A stretch of 64,000 nucleotides of DNA. Source: Bryoerythrophyllum caledonicum (lineage: Eukaryota > Streptophyta > Bryopsida > Pottiales > Pottiaceae). The notes beneath the pieces were generated by a model, which worked only from the letters and a program-made list of their open reading frames with translations, was not told the DNA's origin and did not search any database. Shown here one piece after another: positions 22,601-33,304 of the stretch; position 1 is the first letter of the stretch; each line of letters opens with the position of its first letter. The position numbers and the translations under genes are program-made. The DNA lies in contig OZ020517.1 of the NCBI GenBank assembly GCA_963971425.1, positions 11,038,501-11,102,500 of the forward strand, given 5' to 3'.

Positions 22601-25423
22601 GTACTACAGCTTCTCCTGGGACATCTCATGATCATCTTCATGGTTCTTGTAGTGCTTTCAAACCTCCTCAAGAAAACGTGGAGTGTGCTTCGGATCTGCT
22701 ATGGAAAGTTGCTTCATAACTTCAGAGGGTCTGTCCTTCCTAATCTTTGCAACTGCTTTACTGATGTCCTCATGAAGCTTTGTTGTGTTCCACTGGCTTG
22801 ATTTTTCAGGAAATTGTCCCTTAAACTTCCTCGTGGCGTGAGCAACTGCATCGCCTAACTCTTGCTGCAGAAAAAGCGAAAAAACAAATCATTGAATTAA
22901 ATCAAATGGGAAATAGATCTTAATCATAATATTACAGTGCACCCAAAACAGTGAGTAAAAGCTTTGCATATGGAGGTGCCGACATCGGCACCTTTTGTGA
23001 AGGAGCGGCAACAGATTTCCATAATATTCAATGTGGATGAAGGACAATGGGAAAGGCAGACACCTGATAGAGCACACCAATGAGTGCGTCGACTGTCAAT
23101 GTGTACCAAATATGGTGGTTTGCGGACATTTGCTTCTTATCCGCGCTAGCAAGATCTTCTTTGGATACCAAATCTTCGAAAAATTTCAACGGCTGGCCCG
23201 CAATGCTTTGCATGCGGTACAACTTGTGCACAAGGTTAAGCTTCACGTGTCCTGTTTGATTCCGCCTGCAGTTCAAATGAATTTTGATAAGAATCAGTGC
23301 AAGCAATGCTTGTAATAAGAATTGAATTGGGATGCTTACCAATTAACTTGGTGGAGAGCAGTTTGAAGGCACCCAACATGACCTTCGACTTCCAGAATAA
23401 TTGACTCAACAGCATAGTGCCAAGCGGGATCGTTTCCGTGATCTCTATTAATAATGGGTAACCATGCCGCAAGCCAGTGATTACCGTCCCAAACGAGATC
23501 TTGCCACAAAATTGCTTCCATACCTCCTCCTTCATTAATTCTGACTCAACGTCATCGTTAGCCTTGACCCACAACAGGCTCCAACTTCCTTTGATATCAT
23601 TGAAAACATCCTGCGCTCTACCCTCATTATCATGGACCGCAACATAAAACACTCCATGGCCGTCCATATAGCCGGTGCTCACAAATTGAGCACCAAGAGC
23701 CATAACATCATTCTTAAGATATGGTCTAACCGCAGCAAGTGGCAACATTCGGCACAACGGAATATTGAGTTTAGACTTGTTTCTTGGTTTGAATTGTCGT
23801 TCATCAAGAATGAGACTAGTATTGGCGAACTCCATGACAACCAACTTGTCCATCTCCCTACCAAGCTCGTCCGCAGACAACTCTGCAGCCTGCAGGCAAT
23901 TCATGAGGAACAAACTCCTGCCCTCTAGGCGCGACATCGGTGTCTGCTAAGTCGAATGGAGTGTTGGTTTCACCGACCTCAGTTCCTAAAACAAAGAAAT
24001 GGCTCCCACCCGTAAACATCAAATAGGATAGATATTCCAACATGAAAGCAAAATTGTGCATACAACTTATTTACCAGCCATAAATATATGCGGCTGCGAC
24101 CGGTGCGATGAAGCTCCCGAGGCAGTTCCACTTGCCACCGGTTCTCCGTCCTGCGAACCTGAGCATCACAACAAATGAAATGGAAATTAAAAACCGGATT
24201 TTCCAACTAGCAATTGGATGCTAACCTCTCCAAGAAGAAGAAGATAGTCAAATAAAGGGAGGAGCTGCCGATGTCGACAACCTCTCCATCGAGGTGCGGC
24301 TCTCGCGAGCGGCGCCTCGATGGAGGGGCTGCCGACATCGGCAGCTTCTCCATTGAGGTGTCTCCCTTCAACCGAATGAAGTGGTCACTAAACCTTACAA
24401 GAATAACGACATTTGCGCAAACTCTAGGTTCCATCCTTGAAACTTCAGACGCAACATTGGTGTGAGTTCTAGGGTTTCAGAGAAATATGCATACCATCAT
24501 TGCCGGCTTGTCTGGTCTCCTCTACCTCTCCCGCACGCCTCGACTCGTCCTCCATTGTGCACGTCTCCACTCGTCCTGCATGTCGCGACTCCAAAGTCAA
24601 TTTCCTAGCCAATGCCCATTTTGTGAGCAAGTTATGCAGATGCGAGAATCATATGTGGATACCCTTGATATCCTCGGCTTCGCGAATGCTTGGGAGCCGG
24701 CTCTACTTCAACAATGCTCGGACTCGTGCAGGACTTGGACTATTTGTTCCAAACGGCGACACTCGAGAGAGAATCCTCAGCCATCCCCATTGCCTTCTCA
24801 CGTCGCTCTCAATGTGGAACCCTAAACGAGGACCTCCGAAAAGCGAGGTGTCTATAACCCTTTCGCGGACCCAACAACTGGTAAACAACCAAGGAGGTTC
24901 TAAAGACGCGGATCAAAGGAGAGGGGATTGATGTTATATTCTACCGCTGAGATTTGATGCTCTGGTTTAGTTAATGGAAGCAGACCTTTTGCAAGAGTGG
25001 TCACAATCATTTTACGTCCTCTCTGTCGAGGAAATAAGGACCGGGCATAAAACTAAGTGCGAATAGTCCATGAGAAGTTCAAATCAGTCATTGATACTTA
25101 CCGTGGTCCATCATTTCATCCATTTCATCACCACTTCCACAATCGCTTGCACCATTCTCACTTGTGCTACCACTGTGGCTGCCTTTTGGACTATTTGATT
25201 GTTTGCTTCCCATCACACTCTCGACAATATGATGGAGATCAACCTTACTTGCTTCTTCTGTTTCCACTTCAGCAGACCTTGTGCTCTCAAACTCCAAAAC
25301 TCTCGGTGTGTCTCAAACATCTGCTAATCTAGCGGTGGATCTTATGTCCCTCATCAGCCTCGATCGTTTCAGCTGCTTTGGGTTCGAGAAGAAAAAGGAC
25401 TGTTTTTTCCGCTTCTTTGGCAT
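19608..25423 (-). pseudogene. MULE accessory gene: NLS plus DNA-methyltransferase-like domain
   Basis: Exon 1 (25423-25102) starts MPKKRKKQSFFF, a basic nuclear-localisation signal, continues with an acidic Ser-rich segment and ends at a GTAAGT donor. Later exons include 24162-24070, 23937-23341 (LMNCLQAAELSADELGREMD), 23262-23060, a long region 22865-21370, then 20871-20551, 20438-20171, 20050-19880 and a last exon ending at 19608. 20871-20551 reads FDLIIGDIKNG...WNEYAVPETEMLFE...GVVLLFVFD. 20438-20171 ends STPWRAPREKD...LILDAFASIG, followed by SSRHIVALGKD. This is the order of beta-class amino-methyltransferases: motif IV, then the SAM-binding motif I. The catalytic (D/N/S)PP(Y/W) is DIKN here, so activity is doubtful even before decay. 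At least eight in-frame stops and two shifts are present. Exon limits are inferred from splice signals. Confidence 0.65.
24284..24325. repeat. 42-bp imperfect palindrome inside the MULE
   Basis: CTCCATCGAGG...CCTCGATGGAG with centre CTCTCGCGAG forms a near-perfect inverted repeat. It is bracketed by GCTGCCGATGTCGAC (24264) and GCTGCCGACATCGGCAGC (24328-24345). Confidence 0.85.
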
Positions 25424-26041
25424 AGTCCTTAAATTGGAGAGTTTTGTTCTAGGATATGGCAACCTCTTCGCTCAAGTCCTATTTATGGAACATTTTTCAT
25501 CGCACCTTAGATCCGTGCATAGGTTGCCTAGTCAGCTATACCAAATGCCAGGTACGACCCGCAATCCAAGTCCACTAAATATGGCACGCTTTCATCATCA
25601 TGCTTCTAAGTTAGTGTTTTTAAACTAAATTTAAAGTTCACCGCCGTTCTATGAAATTGTGCATTGTGGCACTAACCTTTGTAGATTTAAATTGACGGCC
25701 TCATTGCACTTTATTTTAAACCGCCATGTCAGACATAAATTGTGTTTTGTCTGGCATGTAGTTAATGATTCTTATTATGATGGATTTTATGATTCACCTA
25801 CAAATTCGTCACAACCTTCAGTGATCTTCTTTCTTCTACACCGCCGGCAAATCCCAACTACTCCAGACTTAAATTGAAACAACCACATGGCCCTCATAAT
25901 TTACGCTTTCCTCGACAATTTGAATTTGAATTCCATGAACCTTCAAGAGCGTCTATTAGAACGAGACCGCTTTGAAATGCATCTTTAGCCACCCTTGTCG
26001 CTCTCATCTTATGAATCACTTTACCAATTCTCTTGCTTCTC
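25424..26041. promoter_or_regulatory. Shared divergent promoter region of the MULE genes
   Basis: The 618-bp gap between the two start codons must hold both promoters if the starts are right. It is AT-rich, and I see no clear TATA box at a fixed distance on either side. Confidence 0.5.
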
Positions 26042-29000
26042 ATGGCTTCATCTGCGGATACGAACTCTGAATCGGTTCTTATTCGCGCCAATGGTCAAGC
26101 AATACCTATTTCGTTTCTTATTCTTGAGGATGGTTTTGCTAGTGTCTCTGGACGTCGCTTGGCATCTCGGTTCCACTTCTTCGAACACACTCTTCATGTC
26201 GACATGGATGTTCTTGACCCCCTCACTAACAAGGTCACTCATTCTATCGCTCAGATGCCATGTTCCAATGATAGTGTTAAGACTTGGTCTTTAGTTGCAG
26301 GGAACTATAGAGTCTATGGGACTAGAGACTATACCTCGGATATTTCATCGTCCAATTCAAATCCTGGTCGTTGTTCCACTCCAAACAATATCACCCCTCT
26401 TTTTTGGAAGGTAAAACTAGAGCCTTCAGATGAACCTGTAGTCCTTCTCAGTGACGACCCTGACAGCGAATGCATCCCTACTAGTTCCCTTCCAAACGTT
26501 CTCCAACAGAAGGTTTCCGTCAATCTTCCTAAGTCTTCTGCCCCTGAGAGTGTCGGCCCCAGCAATTGCAGACCCCCCCTTCCTCCAACAGTAAGTATCG
26601 TCCACTGTCTCCGACTTCTTAGCACCCGACAAGGATCAAAGTCGGTACTGTCAAAGCTTGATTACAACTCGATTCCTATTCGCAAAGTTGATTTTCTCCC
26701 TCCCAATTTTGATGGAGATGTTATCTTCGAACTTCCCTCACTGGGAAAGTACCCTCCATCTACAAAGGCTGGGCACCTCCATGGAATGGACAAACGAGAT
26801 GATGGCCACGTTTGGACTCGAACTGCCACTTCTCACATCAAATCCAAGTTTCATCTCACCTTTCGAATGTCTTCCTATCTTGGTGATCTCAAGTGCGCCA
26901 ATGAACTATGTGGTTAGTTCAAGCGTCCTAACAGGTCGTCTGCAGTCAATGATACTGAGTGGGAGGGCAATTCCGCATCTCCATTTGTGCCTGGTTGTGA
27001 CCCTCCCTTCAATTCTACTGTAGTTTGTGCTGTGTGTCAAGTTCCACCCACATGTTCTGGATGTTGCCAAACAAAGATATATTACATTCTTGGCAAAAGC
27101 CATATGACTTGTGCCTGCATCCATTTGGGTTCGCATGGTCACGCTGTGAAGATAGGGAACTACAGGGACTCCTCAGCGAAGCTCCATTCCCTCATCAGTG
27201 ACCAGGTGGAGCAAACTCCGGCTGCAACAAATTCGTCTATCGTATTAGAGGCTACCAAGGAGTACCTTGGGGAATTACTGCTCTGCCTAGATGGTGTTCC
27301 ACAAAAAACTCTGGCATTCGAAGAACTTGTCCCCGTCTTGGACAAGTTCAAGAAGATGTCGTCACCTAGCATTCGGAATGAGGTGACAACGTTCCGTTAC
27401 CTTCGCCATTTCGGTGTGATGGATAGCATCACCAAACTTAGGAGGTCCAGCAACTCGGCCTTTATCCAGGAGGAATTTTTTTTCAGGCCAAGGATTTGAT
27501 TCCGATAAAGTCTTCATCTTCAAGATGGCCGAGTTGGGTCCGGGGAGTGGAGTTGATTTGGTTAAGCCGATGCAACCAGGTGGTGATTTGCAGGACTCCT
27601 AGATGATGTTCGACCATGTCAAAGGCGTGAAATCATGGACTACAATGGCTTGCCATGTTTACGACTCTACTTACTATCGAGTCATGACCATAGCAGTTTG
27701 CGATATGCAGTCCGAAGATGTGGCAGCCCAGCAAGTGTTCTGGCGGAATCTCAACGTTGTTTGCAGCAGACACGACATGCCCAATCCTAATTTCAAAGGA
27801 TTCATGGCGGATAGCGCTCGGCTAATTGGAATGCTATTCGAGTAATTTATAGTAGTGGCGACGCAACGGTTCCCATGGAGTACCGGTTCCCATGGTACCT
27901 GGCGATTAGGGTGTGGTGGTTGTCTTCCGGGGCTACAACTGATGAAGGTCTTCCAAGACTAAAGCTCTGGCTTGCTTTCTGGCACTTCCGATATCAGCGG
28001 TGGGGAGGATTTATGGATCTTGTAAGTATACTCAATGACTTCTTCTCTCTAGTGCATCTATGACTTCTTCAATCAAAATTGAATTTCTTAAACACTACCG
28101 ATGTCGGCTATGCCTCCAACCTAGGCGGACGCCCGTACTTTGGTCATGCCTTCTAAGTCACCAGATCAGTTTGGGCTTTGCCGATATCGGCAATACTCCA
28201 TCCGTGCCCCCTTGTTACGTCACAGGTTGTCTATCTAGGAAACGCGCATCACAAGTCTACCAACTTCGCAATGCTTAACGTATTTTTTTGTTAATGTTAT
28301 GACCTCTATATAGGCGTATTGGTCTTCTATCTCCTGCCCTACTATTCTTGTGATTCAATCTAACTGTGGAACTGTACTTGATCTCAAATCTCTGTAGAAC
28401 CTCACTAAAGCTGAACTAGCGGAGATGCCATCTTGTAATTTGGCCGAGTCAGTTCATAACAAATGGTTGCAACAGTCAGGAAAAAGAGGGAACAATTTGT
28501 ATGGTGATGCAGTTGACGACATGGTTTGGGCTTTCATGCAGGTTGTTGCGTACTACCAATTCCTAAAGGGTTAGAAGCCAGGTACGGGTCTAGGAAAGGA
28601 AGAATTGCGGCTCCGTATTGCCCATCGGACTGCCCAACGTTCGGGAAATGCGAAGGTCCTCCATGCCGCCCTTGCCAACATGCCTTGTGCGGACGAATTC
28701 TGTATCCGCACTCCTCACCTTGAAGGAAAAGAGGAGTTTGTATCCTTGAAGAGAAAAGCGGGTCTTCCTCTAGGATTTGAATTTAATTTGCATCGCCGTG
28801 ATAAGATTAGCGTCTCCCGTCCGAGGGGTAAAGTACGTCGCATTGATCAAGTGATTGTCGACCTCACAGCTCAAGATCCTCCTCTGTCTTCGAATCGATC
28901 TGCGGATGCTCCTGAAGTACTTCCTTCATCTCCGCAAACAACTTCGTCCAGGGCTCGACACGTCAAAGATGTACAAGAGACAATCTGTGATGAGAATCAA

Positions 29001-29855
29001 TGGCACATTGCAAGGCTTCCCAAGACATCTGCCAGAAAATGTTTCGCTCTACAAGCCGGTACACGGAAGAAGTGTGCGGCCACAATTGTGCAGAACAATC
29101 GAGCAACACCTACGCCTATATACACTGGTCTCATGGACAATTTCAGGAAGACTCGATTAGAGAGACATCGGTTTTTCTTCTGTAGCGACGACATTCAACA
29201 TTGTATTATGGGCACACGGCGCAAGTGGGTTCAAAGTATGCCACCTCCCCCATAGTTTTGGCCAATTCAGATGGGCACTAACTTGAGCAGAACGGAGATA
29301 CTTGCTTTGGAAAATGCAGGGTTCCGTCTCGCAGAGCGTGAGGTTTTATCCCCCTAAAGGTTGTTTGATAAAGGCGTCTCTGTGAAACTCAACAATTATC
29401 CTACTCCTCCAAACCTAGCAGAGCATCCAACCAAGCGATATGGGAAAAACATTTGAAGAAACGAAGCTGCTCCTACTACTCGACATCAGAACAGCTACGC
29501 CTCAACTCTCTCCCTAATGGGAAAAATCTGCACGATTCTGATGGTTCCGCAACTTCCGCCTCTAGCGTTGGGTTGCATTGTGACTTTGGAGTCTCGAATC
29601 ATTTCCACAGTTTCCCGATATTTTGTAACAATTGGGCAGTTTCCAAGCTGTGACTGCCTATCTTTTACAGAGGTGTCAAAAAAATCTCTCGGCCAACGCG
29701 GTTCATGGACTTACTGCAAGCACCTTTATTACATCTTCAACATTGTGTGTGGTTTAGACCCGGAGGTAGATGTCTTCATTCACGCACCTAGTTTCAACTG
29801 GAATGAGATTAAGCGAATTGTTCAGATTGTGCTCCTTAAATACTACGGTGCATAG
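26042..29855 (+). pseudogene. MULE transposase pseudogene (GCM1/WRKY-like Cys/His, DDE-like core, SWIM)
   Basis: The frame starts at ATG 26042 (MASSADTNSESV). The first exon contains a Cys/His region (KCANELCG, then CAVC...CSGCC, then CIHLGSHGHAV) of GCM1/WRKY type. The core follows (MMFDHVKGVKSWTTMACHVYD, then FKGFMADSA and in the next frame ANWNAIRVIY), then WWLSSGATTDEG to a GTAAGT donor at 28022. The next exon (28398-29855) reads NLTKAELAEMPSCN onward, including a CFALQA...KKC cluster, and ends with a SWIM finger, CDC...C-K-H (CKHLYYIF near 29735). Stops lie at 26915, 27600, 28572, 29253, 29355 and 29454. Frameshifts lie at a T8 run (27475) and near 27818, and part of the core is deleted near 27880. 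Together these domains identify a Mutator-like transposase. Confidence 0.82.
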
Positions 29856-30435
29856 CTACCATTTGTACTTCTTTGACCTTGTACTAGGTCACTCACTCCA
29901 GTTTAAAGACGGTGAGACTAAAAGGGCCACCTCCAAAGTTTGTACTACATCTTGTCCATCTTTAATTCTACACTTGCAAGAAAAAGGGAATAGAGGTGCG
30001 CTGCCACATCTGATTCTCCTTGGCCCTAAACCCTAAGCGTAGTTAAATTTCCCACCCTTCCACTAACCCACTTGAGCTTTGTTTACCCGATCCCTTTCTA
30101 CACCCTTGTAAAATTTAAACACCCTAAATCTCTCAAATTTAGTGTTTTTGTTGTCCATCACCCTACACCAAATCAAAACATGTACCTCCTAAATGAACCA
30201 CTTCCTACCAATTACGGCATGGGTTGAACAATATTTCCATGGCTATAGGTCTATTTAAAAAAAATATCCGCCAAATTATCAACCCTAAACCTCATGCGTA
30301 TAATTTCTACACCATCCTCTACGGTATTAGGTCCATCATTTTATTGCTTTTAACCATTGTCACCAAAAAATTACCCATTAAAATTTTACTTTTTCACGCC
30401 TTGTAACAATTAAGAAACAATATATTTGCCCTCAA
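29856..30435. other. MULE right subterminal region, noncoding
   Basis: This pyrimidine-rich, AT-rich sequence (CCCTAAA- and CACCCT-like words) lies between the transposase stop and the right TIR. I see no coding signal. Confidence 0.6.
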
Positions 30436-30499
30436 GGCTCGCAACCGTAGGCTTGCAACTCGCAGCTCGCAAAACTGGGCACGCTAAATAGCTTGGTCC
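30436..30499 (-). repeat. MULE right terminal inverted repeat
   Basis: Read inward from 30499 it begins GGACCAAGCTATTTAGCGTG and ends GGTTGCGAGCC, mirroring 18327-18390. The target duplication GCTAAAATAC follows at 30500-30509. Confidence 0.9.
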
Positions 30500-32117
30500 G
30501 CTAAAATACATCAATAATACAATAGACTACCTTGAAATGCCCCCACCCCTCCCAAACTACCGAACTCCAACTTCACCAAAATTTGACCCCGCATACACCT
30601 ACTACACCGATGGCTCCTTCAAACCACCTGAACAAATTAGCCCGACAAACTGGCGCAAAGAAAATGCCAGATATGGCATATACAATCCTATCAAAGAAAT
30701 TAAATTAGCCAAAAGACTTCATGGGCTACAAAACATCCTTAGAGCAGAACTTATGGCCATACACAAAACACTACAAATCATTACAATAAAATACAGCAAT
30801 GAACCCACACACATATTCAGTGACTGTATCAATGCACTTTATCTACTAAACAACCAGATAACACACCCTACCCTCCACAATAGCCACCCTGACCAAACTA
30901 TATTAATGTCAATGGCCCAAATGCTACAAAACTGAACACAAATGACAACCCTCCACAAAGTTAGAGCCCATGCCAACATCGATGGAAACGAACAAGCCGA
31001 TAAACTAGCAAAAGAAGGCTGAGAAAAATCACATAAAAATGCCAAAGATCCATACCAACATGCCCATGCTACACCATACTACTTCCAAAAAGAAGATTGG
31101 CCCTCCAAAGAAGATACATGCGACAAAGGCCTGATCAGATTCTTGAACAAATATCTCAAGAAACAAGACCTCTACAACAACCTCGACACAATTGCAGAAA
31201 ACTTCCCCAACATAGAAAAATGGACCGGCAACAACAACATAGACAATGAATTCTTTACAAATTTCTGGAAGAATCCCACCATCACTGACTCACAAATAAC
31301 ATGCCTCATCAAATTCCGCACCGGTCAATACATGGGAAACGCCTGAAAACAACTCTTCTTTGGAATAGAAAGATTCCCATATATAACATGCCCCATATGC
31401 ACCTCCACAGACCCCGACACATGGCTACATGTTTTACTTAAATGTCATAACCACCACACACACTCCCTAATTGTCAAAAGACACAACAAAGCCGTATGGG
31501 AAATCCGTAAATTAATCACCTCCCATAACAAATCGAGATGTTTTATCGTCATGAATGTCGGCACCTTTAATAACAACCCACAAGAAAATATGGTTCCACC
31601 ATGGCTACTCCCATGTACATGTGATACTCAACGATGCCAATGCAATGCTCGACTCAAACCGGACATACTTTGCCTTAGAGGCCTACCATAGAATGACCCC
31701 CCACCCGACCACATAAACCAAGACTACACCATCCAATTCATCGAATTTAGATACTGTAACGATAGATTCTCCTGAGAAACAATCGAAAACAAAATCAATA
31801 AATACCAACCCCTTATTGATGACATCATTGCCCTCGGATGGAAAGTGGACCCCCTTATTGTAATCACAACCGGCGCCCGTGCCACTACCTTTATCCCATC
31901 CATAAAAATCCTAGAAGGTATCCTCAAAATTCCTATTGATACCATTACAAACACTTTCAAGAATATTAACATCATTGCCATAGAACATGCTATGTCAATC
32001 TTCCTACATAAACGTAAAATTGAAAACAACCAAGCCCTTCTTGATACACAAGACCCCCCATAAAATTACCCCTTACCTCATTTCTAATAAACCCTGACAC
32101 AGCGAAACACACCCTCC

Positions 32118-32200
32118 TCCCCTCTCTCTCTCTCTCTCACCTCTCTCTCTCCCCCCCCTCTCTCCTCTCTTCCCTCCTCCCCTCCCTCCTCCCTTGCTAC
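32118..32200. repeat. CT-rich microsatellite in the LINE 3' UTR
   Basis: CTCTCTCTCTCTCTC blocks alternate with C runs and TCCTCC units, a pure pyrimidine tract on the plus strand. Confidence 0.9.
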
Positions 32201-32340
32201 TCTCTTGATTGGTTGGTTTTATGGTTTGTGGTTACTTGTTACATAGTGTCTACCCTTGAGAGGGGGAAGTAGTTCCAGCTTACTAATTCCTTGTCTGGTG
32301 GGCATGGTCTTAGTAGTGGAACGAACAAACACTTTATTCA

Positions 32341-32380
32341 CGCCGGCCTCCTCCGGAGACCGGCGTTCTTCTTCTTCTTC
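32341..32380 (+). other. LINE 3'-terminal hairpin and (TTC)n tail
   Basis: CGCCGG (32341) pairs with CCGGCG (32360) around a CTCC/GGAG inner stem, followed immediately by GTT(CTT)n. The same hairpin and tail end the LINE at 2741 and the SINE at 33091. This suggests it is the RNA structure recognised by the LINE reverse transcriptase. Confidence 0.75.
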
Positions 32381-33077
32381 TAGACCTTGCCAAGGCCAAT
32401 CCTCTCTCTCAAGAATTGAGGGAGCCAATAATGGCAATTTCCTATTATTTTGAGGTCCAATAAGATCTTGACATTCCTCGTTAATGACAACAATTATGTC
32501 TTCGTCAATATGTGGGAAGGAACTCTATTATTTGAGGTATGACTTTAGAGGTTGTACTCTCTTCTCCTTCCCATTAGATTTAAATATTTGGTTGTCTTCC
32601 ACTACCACTTCCCCCTTCCTTTTACCTCCATACTATGCTTATTTAAATAAATGTCTTTCATTCCCATTCCTTTTATTTCATTTCAATGGTTGGACTCAAA
32701 ATCAAGAAATATCATTTGCTCCGGCATTTAAGGGTTAAGGTGCGAGAGAAAACTCGATTAGCAAAGATGTAGGAAGGTGACAAATCAATTTGAAATTACA
32801 TATCGTACAAATGTAACACTAATACAAGTGAATAATGTTGCGAAAACATTTCTTAATGATATTAATTGCACCTAATATGTAGTTTCCTAGCTTGCCTATT
32901 ACCATGCACACGTTGTAGATACTCGACATAGACTTAACTTAGAGTAAGTAGGGATTAATCATTAGATCTATGTTTTTTTTTAAAATTATTTTTTTACTTT
33001 GAAACTTTTATTTAATACGTTAATTTTAATATATATGGAAGTAAAAGTAATCTCTCTTCCATCTACTCTTTTACTCT
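32381..33077. other. Intergenic between LINE and SINE
   Basis: This AT-rich sequence has no supported coding region. It includes short homopolymer runs near 32976 (T8) and 32991 (T7). Confidence 0.5.
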
Positions 33078-33090
33078 CTATACCTCTCTA

Positions 33091-33304
33091 GAAGAAGAAG
33101 AAGAAGAAGAAGAAGAAGAATGTCGGTCTCCAAAGGGGGCCGGCGTGAATAAAGTGTCCATTCATACCACCACTAAGTTTAAATGGATGCAGCACCGGGA
33201 CTTCCCGGGAGGTCACCCATCCCAGTACTATTCCGGCCCAAAGGCGCTTAACTTCAGAGTTCTGATGGGATCTGGTGTAGTAGCCTTGGTATAACCGCAT
33301 CACA
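33091..33304 (-). mobile_element. 5S-rRNA-derived SINE with LINE tail
   Basis: Read on the minus strand, a full-length 5S rRNA-like head (33302-33185) runs straight into a ~70-bp tail. The tail matches the 3' end of the LINE in this window: CTTAGT, ACACTTTATTCACGCCGGC, a hairpin and (TTC)n. The whole is flanked by a 13-bp near-perfect duplication, CTATACCTCTCTA (33078-33090) and CTATACTTCTCTA (33305-33317). A Pol III head, a LINE-shared tail and a target duplication together define a SINE. It is the 5S (SINE3-like) type, apparently mobilised by the neighbouring LINE family. Confidence 0.88.
33185..33302 (-). ncRNA. 5S rRNA-like head of the SINE
   Basis: The ~118-nt sequence keeps the conserved 5S landmarks: GATGCGGTTATACC at the start, GATCCCATCAGAACTC, the box A region GAAGTTAAGCGCC, and the box C region GGGATGGGTGACCTCCC, then GGTGCTGCATCC at the end. 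The internal promoter looks intact, so it could be transcribed by RNA polymerase III. I do not call it a genuine rRNA gene because it is fused to a LINE tail and flanked by target duplications. Confidence 0.85.

Larger units (their letters stand above)
18327..30499. mobile_element. 12.2-kb Mutator-like (MULE) transposon with two divergent genes
   Basis: The element is bounded by a perfect 10-bp target duplication, GCTAAAATAC (18317-18326 and 30500-30509), and by ~64-bp inverted repeats sharing GCTATTT, GCGTGCCCA and TTGCGAGCC. Removing the element plus one duplication joins the LINE frame exactly, which fixes both ends. A 9-11 bp duplication and a transposase with a GCM1-type Cys/His region, DDE-like core and SWIM finger point to Mutator-like elements. 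It carries a transposase (plus, 26042-29855) and a methyltransferase-like protein (minus, 25423-19608), diverging from a ~620-bp spacer. Both genes carry many stops, so the copy is dead. Confidence 0.9.
30510..32380 (+). mobile_element. RNase-H-bearing LINE, right part with 3' UTR and (TTC)n tail
   Basis: The LINE frame resumes directly after the MULE target duplication. The RNase HI domain shows the four acidic positions: YTDGSF (about 30607), RAELMAI (30746), FSDCINAL (30818) and IDGNEQADKLAKEG (30979). A zinc-cluster C-terminus follows (CPIC...DPDTWLHVLLKCHNHH, from 31390) and the frame ends at 32060 after QDPP. In-frame stops at about 30933, 31021, 31344 and 31689 show decay. The 3' UTR has a CT-rich microsatellite (32118-32200), a GC hairpin and a TTC tail. 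The same 3' end occurs at 2741-3704 and in the SINE at 33091. Confidence 0.9.

Noticed and set aside
26591..26622. Intron in the transposase after GTAAGTAT
   Set aside because: The nearest acceptor would give a 32-nt intron, and the frame continues without one.
26042..29855. Assignment of the transposase to the KDZ superfamily
   Set aside because: The 10-bp duplication, GCM1-type Cys/His and SWIM finger fit Mutator-like elements better.
33185..33302. A genuine 5S rRNA gene, or a Cassandra-type LTR
   Set aside because: The 5S end runs into a LINE tail with a TTC run and target duplications. No LTR borders or primer-binding site are seen.
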